From assembly GCF_036324505.1 (NCBI RefSeq), contig NC_086357.1, positions 17,982,793 through 18,046,792 of the forward strand: 64,000 nt of DNA, given 5' to 3'. This DNA comes from Eleginops maclovinus. Its lineage: Eukaryota; Chordata; Actinopteri; Perciformes; Eleginopidae. How positions within the stretch are numbered: the first letter of the stretch is position 1; every line of letters starts with the position of its first letter. A program made the translations under genes and the position numbers. Of the stretch, positions 1-11,959 are shown in pieces. The notes under the pieces were generated by a model that did no database searches, was not told the DNA's origin, and saw only the letters and a list, made by a program, of their open reading frames with translations.

Positions 1-3000
1 ATTAGGTTGTCAGGCTCTCTGATTGATCGCCTTGTTGATCGATACGTGTCCATCAGGCTGTTTCACTTTTCAGCAAGTGTCTCTGTGACAGCTGCCAGTT
101 AGCTGTAAGGCAGGTTTGATACTGAAGACACACTGACACTTGGTAATGGTCTTTTCTGTGAACTGTCTAAACAAACATGTGTCAAAGGGTCAATGATTTA
201 CAAGAGTGAACTGCTGAGTTGCTTCATCTTCCACTGCTACTCATAAAACAAATCACTTATGTTCATATTTTGATTTCTGGGACATTAACATTCAGTTAAT
301 TCTCATCACTTATAAGGACTGAATTGCCAAATGAATAGGCTAAAAACTCCCCAAGAGCATTATGGGTAATGCAGTTCCAAAACATATAGCATGATTATAT
401 AACAAAAAGGGCAGATAATAAAAATGGAAATAAACGAGAACCTTTAATATCAACCTTTTTTCCTCAATTATTTTTGACATTCAGGCACATAGTCTTAGAA
501 GTGTGATAATGGCAGGCAGTGTTAAGAGACCCCTTGCTTTCAAGCAAGCTATTTGCAAATGTTGCCTCCAGAAAATGTTGCAAAGAATGTATGGGTATTT
601 GATTGACCACCATCTCTTTACTTAACCACATCTCACTTCCCATGCTGAGCTTTATGGAATGAATGCTGTGGAAGGGATCCAGTTGCCACACGTGGGGCTT
701 GTTAATGATTAAAGGGGGGCTAAATGCAGTCCTGCGTAGCAAGTACAAGGTTATATCTAATCTCAGAGCTCTGTGGACTAACACAAAAATAACAAATATA
801 GTTACTGGTTAATTATATTTTCAATGAAATGTCCTGAAGAAGAAAGTGGCAATTATCTTTGGGGATTATTTAGGGAGAGCCAGGACAGGAAGAGTTGCAG
901 ACCAGGATTGAGTTAAGTATGCAGTGGTTGCAAACTGTGAACTTTGTTGAGGGCTGTGGTATAGTCATCCATCCCATGTCACTCTTTATCTTCTCTTCTG
1001 AAAGTGTTATATCTTAAAAAAAATATGCAGTTGACCATAGTTTAGTTGTTTGAAAAATACCAAAGGCGGACAGATGGCTTGACAGAAGTGATCCAGTGTG
1101 CCCAAAATCTATTCCAAAGTGTTTTTCTCACTTCAGTGTACATTTTGCCCTGAGATCTGGCTAGAGCCAGTTCAGACATCTGCATTTTTATCACTTTCTT
1201 TCTGTGTGAATGAATGGTGTCTAAATGTGAGGTTTTATTCTTTCTTTCTGCCCAGGCAGCTGAGCCTTTATCAAATTCACTGTAAAAGATTGTTTGTTTT
1301 GTTTTTTGTGTGTGTATATATATATATAGAGGAAGTAAGAGAAACCTTGAAACGGTCATTTAAAACCAATTCCGCACATGAAGCTGGTTGGGATTTTATA
1401 TGATTTGAACAAGCCCCTTTTGTTCTGCTTTTGAAAGATGCACAATTAATTCCCACCTACTGACTGGCTGCATTACAATGAAATTTAAGTTTAATAAAAC
1501 CTTTTTTTGCCACGTCATGCAGCCATATCCTGCATGGCAGGCTGCACCCCCTGTGCATGATTCAGATAATATCTCTGAATCGTTTTGCTGATCACCAGCA
1601 AATGGAAATTAAATGGAGACAAATATCTCCTAATGAAGGTGTGGTTCGGGGTAAAAGGCAACTCTGATGGGTGAATCGTTTAATTGAATGAGACTGCAGG
1701 TCAGATTGGGGCAGACGGTCATATCTGCTCAATCACCCTCATCTCAGGGTTAGATTGGAATGACAAACTTTTTTGTAGGTAATCATTTTGAACTCTACAA
1801 ATGAAGGTCGATGGCATTTGCAGCATTGTTGCTGTGAAATGATGGGTCTGTGGTGTTTTATTGACATGTTTTCTCTGGGGTATGCCCCTGTGTTAATCTT
1901 CTTTTGACTTGTCTTTATCCGAGACGCTTTGGTAAACTGACTCAGCACCTCAAGCGTAAAGAGGATAAATTACTGTCTTTGTTTTTTTTTCAGGAAAGTG
2001 TTTGTCATTTCAGGAAAGCTGTAGGTTATCAACTGGAACCTGATGTCTGTCCGCTGGTTCCTGGCTATACAGAGTATTGATTTCACTGGTCGTTCTTTTT
2101 GTTTTCCTGTTTCCTGTTTTTAATAGCATCCAAAGAAGAAGTGAATTGTCTTCAGGGCTTCCTCGAGGCTGAGGTTGAAATCAGTCGGAATCGAGATGAA
2201 GACCAGAGGTTCCTGAAGTATCAAATCATCGCAGATCAACGCTTGGTACCTCAGTTCAGCGCTCAAACAGCAGAGATTCAACATCAGGGAACAAGTTGTG
2301 CCATCTGTGAATAATTAGCACGTTTTTACCAGTGATTTGTTTAAATGCCTCTTTCTAGAACATCAGTTGTAATCCTGTTTACCTTATGCTGAGTTTGCTT
2401 TGTTTTCTTGTTTTTATTATTCAGTAAAGAGTTTTTAGTATGAGTTTCTGCAGGAAAACAAGATTTTCTTTAAAAAGAAGAGATCTGCAATGCTTGATTT
2501 TAATGATAAAAGAAGAAAGGTTCAATAGCTCTTCTGACGAAAAGTTAAAAAGCCTTTGATCAAATGTCTCTTAGACCCCACTTAGCAGCACAAACTGCTT
2601 TCTTCAGGGTGTTTACAGCTTAAAAGCAATGTCTGTTTAGAATTTCACCATGAAAAAGCCTACGGATTAAAGGCGTTTTAACATTTTGCCCAAAGAGTGC
2701 CTTTGACCATCTTTCTTTTGTTTAAAACTGTTCTGTATAATCTCACTGTAAACTTTGTGTTCAGTTTTGCATCCTAGTTTTGATGCAGTCTCAAAATGTC
2801 ACAGCCCTTAGTACTGCAGCTGTGTGTATTAATAATTCTAGCAGGCTTAGTGTCTCCTGTAAAAGATTGTATTAAGACATTAATAATATCTTATTTGTCA
2901 GAATAACCAGACCTATGCAAGCGAAGCCAACGCATCCATTTATTGATCGAAAGTCTGACAGATTTTCTTCAATGTCAACATCTGCTCAAATATTTAAGGC

Positions 3001-6000
3001 TCTTCAAAACGATTACAATCCATTACCATCACAACAACAGAACAAAACAAAAACTGTTATGCTCATCAAGAGTCTTCCTTCTAAAGATGAGGAAAGGAGC
3101 CATATTCCTCATGTATAAGACTAATCAAGATATTAGCCAATAAATAAGGTATGTTTGGTTAGCATATGCCTTATTTGGAGCCCAATTTCCCAGCAATGAT
3201 GATGTTGAAGGTTTTAATAGTCACAACTGAAGGCTGCTGCAAGACTATTTCTCCTAATATTCCTGATGAATAATACGGAAACAGTTCATGTGTGCTGTTG
3301 AACTCACGTCAATGTGTTTAGGGCTGATGAACAATGCAACATTTCCCCCCAAGGACAGAACATGCATATTTCACTCAGCCACTCCCACCTTCTGCTCTCC
3401 TGCTGTAGTCACATGTTGCATCGCTGCTCAAGTATTTGCCTCCTTTGGAACAGACCGCTCACAATCAATGCCATTTCTGTAACCGACAAATCCATTAAAA
3501 TCAGTTTGCAGTAGAAGTCTCTGCTTCTCTCACTCCCTTTCAACCATTCGATCTACAAACTCGAAACAGTGTAATTGTGAGATCAGCATCAGTAATCGTA
3601 GTCAGTCGATAAATGTAGTCTTAATTTAGTCCAGGATAGTGGTCGGCTGCTGACACTGCGGGATTTGGGATGATGGATCAACAGAGCAAGTTGTCGTGCT
3701 AATGACCAAACCATCAATAACATTTCCACCAGGATGCTCGGATCAATTATAATCTCTAAAAGGTTTTGGTTGATTGGAACTTTAATTTCTTGTAACTTAC
3801 GAGCATGTAATGGATTTTATACCTCCAAGGTGCTTCTGATCAGCCATTACGATTTTGTCTAAGCCATGCTCTTACCTTTTTAATCTCTGCCAAAGGCTGA
3901 TTTGATCATTTAGCTGCCACAAACTCTGCCCCTGAAGACTTAATGAAACCTGGCACATCCAGTTAGCTTGTGTATATTAAGGGGGAAGTGGTGGTACAAA
4001 TGGAAACAGGGCTGAGGGAAGGGATTCAAAGTAGAGGTGCTGCTGAGGTGTTTGAAATTCAGCTCTGCTCTCACCTTGACTCATGTGGAGGGATCTTATC
4101 AGTGACTGTGAGTGGTTTAACTTTCTTTAATAGCCTCATTATTCAGTGCAGGTTTGTTGATCAGCTCTCTCCAGTTAGCTGGGGACTTTTTTGGAGCTCT
4201 CCATCAGATGAGAGTCAAAGATGAATAAAAGTCTGACAATGCAACCAAGTGGAAACACAGTGTGTCTGTGTGGGATTAAGCTGTTTATTTTACAAATATG
4301 ACTGGACTACATTCACTGCTACATAATGTGTGCTATCACTCCTTAAAACAACAAAACGTGCGGCTTAAGTCTTGAATATAAACATGAATTCACTGTTTTT
4401 ATTCCTAATGTGTGATTTCAATCTGTTGCATCACTGATAAAAAAAGAAGCCACCCACTTGCATTTACTGGAGGCCCATCTGCCCTCCATCACCTCTGAAG
4501 TCTTAGGTGACAGTAACGAAGGAAATATGTAGATAAGAGCTTTAAAGCTTGGAAAGTGTCTGGCTCTGTGACAGTGGCAAAAAAGGATTTGACATATTGA
4601 CTTTGGTTCCCAGAAATCCTGTGAAGTGACAAAGTATAAACAGCCTGGTCAAGTAAGTCACTCTAGGGAGTTTTTGAGAACTACAGGAATTTATCAAAAC
4701 ATATTTACAAAAACATACCAAAGACATGAACGAAGCCAAAGATACAACAGAGTTGAGATGGAAACAAGGCAGAGACTGAATTGACTCAAAATAACCTGAA
4801 CCTCTCTGTGGAAAAGCCTACATTTAAATAATATTGTTTCTACATGAAATTCTGTAATTTAAATGCTCTTAAAAATCTTCACCTAGCAACGGCCTTTGAT
4901 TTTGGTTGGTCGCTCAAACTATTTTTGTACCATGGTCTCTAGACTAGACAGCCAACCAAAAGTTTAAGTCGATGGTTTATCATAGTTAATCTGTATCTGA
5001 TCGAACATTGGCAGTAAAACATTGCTGATGAGTCAACAAATGATCCCTGAATCCATAAACTCTGTGCTATATTTGTTTGCATGGAGGAGAGACCTGAGAT
5101 TAAAAAGCAACGGTGTGTGCACTCTGTTTTATTATCCATGTAAATTACTGGGGGTAAATGTGAAGATAAATAAACCTGTTTCGCAGTTGACTTAAGCCCA
5201 ATGTTTGGTGAGGATCAGTAAAGAGTTCTTAACAGCAGTCATAATCACAAATCTGTGTTACCGATATATTGAATATGGCACATTGTCCTTTTTTTCTTAA
5301 TAATTAGCCCTTAAGATTAAAGCATACACAATTTGTAGATTAAATAAGACAACCAAATGGACCAAACAAATATAACTCCAGTCGAGCTGACCTTCAGAGC
5401 ATTACAGTTCATGAACAGTGCCATGTTATATTGCTTGGTTGTATTAGACGTCCACATTGACGGTCATTTTTACAGCATCTCCGCCAAGCCTTGTTTTCTA
5501 TAAATGTCAGCACTGCCAGCTCTCACACTCACAAATACTATAAACACTCTTGACAACGCTTTTACGAAATTGAAATGGACAGGAAATGGCCATAGTTTTC
5601 ACAGTTTACTCTGCAGTAGTTTAAAGAAGAATTAGCCTCTTGGTTTGAACAGAGGATGACTAAGAGAACATATATTTTAAGGACTGCAAACGAAAGGAAG
5701 CGATAATTACATGTCTGAATGATTTCAGACCCCATTTCTTCTCTCAACCACACTGTTCTGAAAAGGCAAAGGACACAATTAGTCCTGTATTGATTTTGAA
5801 TTATGTCAATGTGCTGCTGTTCTGGGAAAACCAGAACGAGCAGCTTTAGCAGCAGTTGATCTTGTGAGTGGTTAGGTATGTTAATCCATTTGTACAACAG
5901 AACTGCATTAGAGTTCAGAGATCGAAAAAGTGACATTTGGAAATGTCGGTTGTTTCTCTATGGTTTGACTCACAGTCAGTAGATGTATGTTTAAACACTG

Positions 6001-7740
6001 CTGCCATTATATACTGTATATTGATGGGATAGGGGGAAAACAGTATAATCCAATGTAGCTAACCAATGGCTGAATTAAATGTTTTAAATCTAAAAACAAA
6101 TCTGACTTTCTTCAAGGCACCATCAACTCTTACCAGCATTCCACCTTCAAGATTAAATTCAACTGATGTGTCGACTGAACAAGCTGATGTTTAATGAAGA
6201 TATATTCTTAGCAGAGGTTTGTGTTGTGTTTAGGACAACCTTTAATGTCTGCATCCTTGTTACAGTAGGTATTGATCAAGGCCAGCATGGCCCTGTGTCT
6301 TTGAATTATAAAAGGTCATGCTTGCAAGAGAAATATCTGCAAATAAAAAGAAATTGTACTTACATACGCACCATTTGGTGGAGACCTTTATCCCTGAGCT
6401 GCTTGAGTGAATTTTAAGGCAACACAAATGCAGCAGCAGACAACTGAAGCAAACCTATCTTGTTCCATTTCATTAAAAAAAAAAGAAACAAGAATAAATA
6501 TTGTACGGACAATAGAGTAAAAAAAGATAAGATTAAGTGAGTTAGAGATTGACAATTAAAAAATATAACAAACTGTTGCGCTGTATTTGTTAAACTTAAG
6601 AATCTATTACATTTAAAACTATGAGCCTAACCAAAACCAAAAAGAGACAAAAAAAAGTAAATGTCATTGTTTCATTTTATTTGAAAATATAAGTGTACTT
6701 TATTATCTTAACTGTGGCATGAACGGAAAAATCCTAGAGTGGAGTCACTTATTTTCCTTTTTTAATATATTTAACAGAATCTCTTTGGGTTTAGGATTTA
6801 CCAAACAGGTTATTTAAAGATCCCCTTGGAATAGGACTAGGAACTGGTATGGACATTTTTCACTATTTTCTGACATTTTACAGACCAAAAAGTGGTGAGT
6901 TGCGGTTCTAACGGACATATTACTTTATTTGTTTATGTTTCTGTACTGTAACACTGGTGAAGGTATAGAACCATTTGACTTGGAGGCCTTCACATATACA
7001 GTACATGTCAAGCAAAGGTCAATATACTGTATGTGCATGTTCTTGACTTGGGGCTAAATTATGTACCAGCACAGAATGACATACATGGAAGTAGATCAAG
7101 CAGAAAATTGCATGTTGTTTCTCATTATTACCCTCCATCTGCTGAGATGTATTGTGTCTGTCATCTGTGCATGTTTCTAAGAGGTGCGCTGCCTCCTCAG
7201 AGAGAAAAATGTCCAACAGGAGTCCATCAGAGCAGACAGAAGAATGATGTACCTCCTGAGTAAGGAAATACATTGTCAGTGCTAACACGTTGGAGATGGA
7301 TGCAGGTTGAGCTGGAGGGAATATTTTCCCTACTCCTGACCCTGCCGAGGGGAGGTATCTATATCTATTATTTACACTGTAAGGTGTTTTGTTGATGTAC
7401 AGAGCCGATTCTGCTTTCCCTCTGACTCAATCTTATGTTTCATTTGTTTCCCGGAAATCCTTGTCTTTGCTCCTGGAAACTCATCAGTGAAATGAAAAAA
7501 TCCATCCTTGATTAAATATAAAGTTGAATCACAACACCCCCCTCCGTTACTACACATGAGTCTGGCCCTCATTTACAATGTGACTCAGACAACAGAGCAG
7601 CATGCTACCAGATACTCAGACCACTAACGAAAAACATTAGAATTTATGTTCTGTTGAAACAGATAACTAAAAGTGTCTGAAGCATGTAATAAAATTATAT
7701 TAATACACGCCACTGTTGTCTTGAAATGTGGTGACTTTGG
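1..7740. other. gene-poor AT-rich stretch
   Basis: No coding exon can be supported on either strand. Open frames are short, lack recognisable domains and are not linked by convincing splice sites. The frame at 2099-2314 is the most protein-like but matches no family I know. No long tandem repeat or recognisable transposon end was seen. By synteny this may be the intergenic space left of ptger3. Confidence 0.55.
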
Positions 7741-8010
7741 CTGCGAAGTAGTGCGGTCGCCTTTAACTAGAAGGCTGTGGGTTCAAACCCAGCCTGTGCA
7801 GTCAACATGATGATGTCCTTGGGCAAGATACTTAACCTGAGTAGCTCCCGATGGCACAATGGTGTTTGAATGTGTAGGAATGTTAGCTTTCCTATGCAAG
7901 GGGTACTGCTCTGCATGAATGTAGTATGAATGATGACATGTAGTATGTAAAGCGCTTTGAGGGGCAGAAATGACCTGATAAAGCGCTATATAAGTACAGT
8001 CCATTTACCA
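7741..8010 (+). mobile_element. tRNA-derived SINE
   Basis: A 270-bp unit with a tRNA-like head. An A-box-like stretch lies near 7749-7760 and a clear B-box (GGTTCAAACCC) at 7780-7790. The 3' part carries the paired AAGCGCT motifs (around 7950 and 7981) and ends in the tail AGTACAGTCCATTTACCA, a layout typical of abundant teleost SINEs. Pol III promoter boxes on the plus strand set the orientation. It has no protein-coding capacity. The exact family was not determined. Confidence 0.75.
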
Positions 8011-10257
8011 TATACGTCTATATAATATAATACACAGTATATATAATAGATATACTGTACCTAAACAGGTGCTCTTTAGTCTGCTGATTAAAACACAAAC
8101 ACATCGTAAAAAAGTACAATGATACTTTACAGTGTAATGTAATCGAGCAACTTTAATGAGAGCAAAAAAGGACTTTAGTTTACCACTGGTTAATCACTTG
8201 CATTGAAAGTAACGAACAATAAGGGGTGCAGGAATACTGACATGCATAATGCTATGATTTTTTTCTTTCAAAAAGGGTATGAAGTTAACAGCTAGAGGGA
8301 AAGAGAAAGATCAGAATACATTTCTTCTTGTTTTTTCCACTTTTGTATTACAAAAACCTTTCTGACTGCGCTGCCAGCATGCACAGTAAAACCTGCTAAT
8401 GGTCCAAAATGCCTAGTCCTCAACCATCCAAAAACAGCTAATGTTTCTCTTTTTCCACCACTCTCCTCTGGCTCCGTATTCCTGCTCACATTCAGTTTGA
8501 GTCACTAATGCTCGCTTACGCAGTGATGGAGTACAGGACCTGAGCTCCCTAGTCCAGGTTTATGAGCCTTCTAGTTCAGAAACATCTGCAAATAAATACC
8601 ACACTTTTTTCTCTCTTACTTTTCATCCTTCTTAATACTTCTTTTTTTCCAACCTGCTCTATCACTAATTATCTGTCAACATTTTTTTATTTTCCATGCC
8701 CACTGCAATCATTAATTATAATAACAAAGTATACAGTAAATGTTAGTTATATTTTGGAGGTTACACAAAGCATTTGTATGTTTATTTAGTTTGAACGCGA
8801 GATACAGATTTCCCCAGAATTAGGTGCCTTTTTTTTTTTTATCCCCTCCACAATTAATGCTCTTAATACTAATACATTACAATATCTTGGGTGCCTTTAT
8901 TGTCATAGTGTGTGTTTAGTTTGTTTGTTTTTTTCATGTTTTATTTAAGTTTTTTTATGTTACATTGCTACAAAAATAATTGTATTTGAACTTTACTTGA
9001 AAAGCAAAGAAATACCTTTTAACTCAACAAGATGCTCTGGTACCTTCTGAACCACATAATCAGAGCACTTCTTGTTCTATTTATAAAATGTCTCTGATAC
9101 AAACAGGTACTCAAGAGACACATTTACTCTATTTCTGCTGGTGTTGTGAAGATGGATGCCAAGCAGTAATGACCAAAATATGTGCCAGGGATATAATACC
9201 CAGAATGCAAGAGGGTGTGTGTGGGACAAACATTGGTTTTGTGCCACAAGGAGACTGAGCGACATCCTCCTGAGGGAGCCCATCACAGAACCTGGATCTG
9301 CACATCAAAACCAGACAGGAGATGTAATCTCTGTGGGGGTGTTACCTGCTGTTTACCTCAACTGTTGTTACATTTATTACCGTTAAATGCTTGGTTATTC
9401 CTCCTGCAAGCAAAATTAGAAAGTTGATCAAATCTTTTAGGAGGAATTCAACTCAGGCTGTTTAAATGATAGATTGCTTACCAAAAAAAAAAAATGTAAT
9501 TTGTGTTGGAACAACTATTAACAGTTAAAAATATCCAACCATGTTTGAGCATCTGAAGTGTTTTTGAAATCAAATGGCAGTCATTTTGAAGTGGTGCACC
9601 AAAAGTGGCATTGACTGGGTGAGTCTTCAGAAAATTATGTGCAATGAAATACCAAGCACACCCTTTAGGCTCTGCTAAAAGCAGTAGTGCGAGGTGAAGG
9701 ACAATGATAAAAAATAAGACAAAATCAAAAACTAAAGCACAACAATTGGTATCCTATATAATGTATACAATATTCCTGTCCTATAGTTTTGCTTAAAAAG
9801 GTACAACTGCATTTTGAAATTGCAGCTGAATGTGTAGATATCTGTTATGTTCACACAGTGTTAAAGTTAGATTCTTATTAAAGAGATGAGGATAACAGCT
9901 TATATAAATTATACAATCCCAATAGTTTCATAAGCATTCAAAGCTGTGAAGTCAGTGAGCCGAGCAGCAGTGTAGCAAATACGATAATATGTTGTTTCAG
10001 ATGCAATTTGGGATCTAAATAAACAAGCATTTACTTCCTTTTCAGATCAATACGATTACGTACACATTAAGTCTGCAAACTTCAAGAGTCCCATTATGTC
10101 TGAGTTGTCATGACAACCAACCAGAAAGTCCTTTCATGACTTGCTACTTGGCAGACATATTGGACACTTTCATCAGCCCGGGAGGATATATTTACCATTA
10201 TAGCAGGCACTTGCAGGCTCAATCAGCAAATATTGATCAAAGACTACACAAGCAGAG
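8011..10257. other. intergenic, no gene seen
   Basis: AT-rich sequence with short homopolymer runs (T-run near 8830, A-run near 9483). Nothing else is supported. Confidence 0.5.
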
Positions 10258-10649
10258 TGTCATGATCCTTGTTTTCTGTCTGTTTCCGGTTTTATTTTGA
10301 AGTGTTTTCCCTCTGTTGTGTCATGTGTAGTTTTACTTCCTGTCTTTTGGTTTTCCTTGTGTCTGATTGTTTTATTGTTGTCACCTGTTGCCCTCATGTT
10401 TCTGCCTCCCCTCCCCAGCTGTGGCTTGTGTTGTGATTAGTGTCTTTGTATTTAGTCCTGCTTTCCCTTGTGTTCTCTGTCAGTTCGTTATCGTCTTCAT
10501 GTGTTCAAGTCAAGTGTTTTTCATGCCCTGGATTTGACCTAACTTTGTATTTTTGTAAAACAGCTTTGGAATAAAACTCGCCTTTTGTTTGTACCCATAC
10601 CTGCCTCCCTTTTTGCTGCACTTGGGCCCTATTTCCCCAAGCCCTGACA
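10258..10649 (+). mobile_element. LTR of a truncated LTR retrotransposon
   Basis: The segment starts TGTCATG and ends CCCTGACA, giving the TG...CA ends and the short inverted repeat TGTCA/TGACA expected of an LTR. It holds a poly(A) signal AATAAA at 10570-10575, as expected near an R/U5 boundary. It is clearly homologous to the solo LTR at 40314-40797: shared blocks include CACCTGTTGCCCT and CCTCCCCTCCCCAGCTGTG, plus the common 3' end. Internal-type sequence follows directly, so this is read as a 5' LTR. No matching 3' LTR was found in the following 2 kb, so the copy is incomplete. The likely class is Ty3-like, inferred from LTR form and from the 5-bp target duplication of the related copy. 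Confidence 0.65.
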
Positions 10650-10666
10650 GAACGAACTGACAAAAG

Positions 10667-10828
10667 ATGGACCCAGCAGCTGAGCTACTTGAGGTCAAGT
10701 ACAAATTAATTTGCCTAAAGAATTTGTCTCGATATGCCTCAAGTAAAGAGGAGAGGCAGTGTTTCTTGTCCATGACGCGCCAAGAAGTGACATCAAGGCC
10801 CTGGTTAAGGGGCTCATTTCCGGATTGA
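10667..10828 (+). pseudogene. short gag-like leader ORF downstream of the LTR
   Basis: An ATG 18 nt after the LTR end opens a 53-codon frame that stops at 10826-10828. Its position (first ATG after the LTR) and its start (Met-Asp-Pro-Ala-Ala) fit the beginning of a gag-type frame of fish LTR elements. It is far too short for a working gag, so it is probably a frameshifted or truncated remnant. No protease, reverse transcriptase or integrase sequence follows. The element is therefore non-autonomous or decayed. The gag assignment rests on position rather than on a domain. Confidence 0.35.
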
Positions 10829-11285
10829 GAAAAATACTTTATAGGTGATTATGAGACCACACCTGATTCCAGGCATGCTAGCCCTCTGGCCATTCCCAAC
10901 GAAGCCCCTCTTGTGGACCCCTTTTTGGGATCCCGCCTGGCCTTTGGAGGCCCGCGGCGCATTCAACAGGCTCAAAAGGGACGCAAGACCAGGCTTGCAG
11001 CCAAGCCTCCAGCAGCCAAGCCCGCTGCAGCCAAAACCTCCTGCAGCCACGCTTCCGGCTCAAGTTTTGGCCCTAGCCATGTTTCCAGGCCAAGCCCTGG
11101 TCGCCATGCTCCCAGCTGCAGTCTGGCCCGACTCCAGCAATGCCTGCCCTGTAGGCGGCCCGGCCCACTCCATCCACTCCTGCCCTGTCGGCGGCCCGGC
11201 CCACTCCAGCCCCCGGCTGTCCTGTCGGCGGCCCCGGCCGATTCCAGCCCCTGCTGTCCTGTCGGCGGCCCACCGACTCCAGCCT

Positions 11286-11460
11286 CCCCTTTCCTGTCGA
11301 CTCCAGCCCCGCCTGTCCAGTCGTCTCTGGCCTCGCCTGTTCTGTCGTCTCCGGCCTCGCCTGTCCAGTCGACTCCAGCCTCGCCTGCCCTGTTGGCGGC
11401 CCTGTCAACTCCGGCCTTGCCTCCAGTCTCGCCTGTCCAGTTGCCTCCAGTCTCGCTTGT
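11286..11460 (+). repeat. 24-bp minisatellite, GC-rich
   Basis: Degenerate tandem copies about 24 bp long, for example beginning CCTGTCCAGTCGTCT near 11331, CCTGTTCTGTCGTCT near 11336-11360 and CCTGTCCAGTCGACT near 11361. The period is a multiple of three, so frames stay open through it. Confidence 0.6.
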
Positions 11461-11676
11461 TCCTGCTTTGTTGGGGGTCCCGCCTTCCCCCTTTTCCGAT
11501 GGGGGTCCTGCCAACACCTGATCCTGTTCTGTTGGGGGACCTGCCGTCACCTGTTCTGATGGGGTTCCCGCCAACACCTGTTCCTGCTCCAGGTCCTCCG
11601 GAGCGGTCCCGCAGCCCTCCAGAGGGGTCACACCACTGCCTACGCCGTCCTCGAGCATGGTCCTGTCGTCCTCCAG

Positions 11677-11860
11677 CCCGTCGTCCAGAGGCGTCCCACC
11701 ATCCTCCAGCCCATCGGCGAGACGCAGCCCGTCGTCCAGAGGCGTCTCGCCGTCCCACAGCCCGTCGTCCAGAGGCTTCTCGCCGTCGCACAGCCCGTCG
11801 TCCAGCGGCGTCTCGCCGTCCTCCAGCCCGTCCTACAGCCAGTCCCCCAGAGGCGTCTTG
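11677..11860 (+). repeat. 33-bp minisatellite, GC-rich
   Basis: Tandem units starting CCCGTCGTCCAG at 11677, 11728, 11761 and 11794, each 33 bp, with one short 18-bp unit at 11710-11727 and a divergent last unit from 11827. In one frame this encodes an 11-residue Pro/Ser/Arg/Gly repeat. The period is again a multiple of three. Confidence 0.75.
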
Positions 11861-11883
11861 TCGCCGTCCTCCGGAGCTCTGTC

Positions 11884-11923
11884 GTCGTCCTCCAGGCCGT
11901 CCTCCGACGGGCTGGAGGACGAC
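11884..11923. repeat. 18-bp-arm fold-back at the end of the minisatellite
   Basis: Arms 11884-11901 and 11906-11923 are inverted copies with one mismatch around a 4-nt loop CTCC. The right arm is also an exact inverted copy of 11662-11682 (21 bp, 11906-11926), so the last unit of the array is flipped relative to the first. Confidence 0.7.
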
Positions 11924-11959
11924 AGGTCCATAATAAAGGTTTTGTTTAGAGGGTCTGGT

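Larger units (their letters stand above)
10845..11933 (+). pseudogene. GC-rich Pro/Arg/Ser-rich internal region of the LTR element, overlapping open frames
   Basis: An abruptly GC-rich kilobase in an AT-rich neighbourhood. One frame is open for 362 codons from an ATG at 10845, a second from 10913 and a third from 11657. Long antisense frames are open too. All are low complexity (Pro-, Arg-, Ser- or Gly-rich), which is what GC-rich tandem repeats give in any frame, so the open frames alone do not show that a protein is made. The block sits directly after the LTR and leader ORF, so it most likely belongs to the internal region of the element. No known domain was recognised. Confidence 0.35.

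Noticed and set aside
2099..2314. 71-codon plus-strand frame resembling a charged protein segment, preceded by a pyrimidine tract and TAG
   Set aside because: Matches no family I recognise, has no convincing donor and no neighbouring exons. Listing it as a gene would not be supported.
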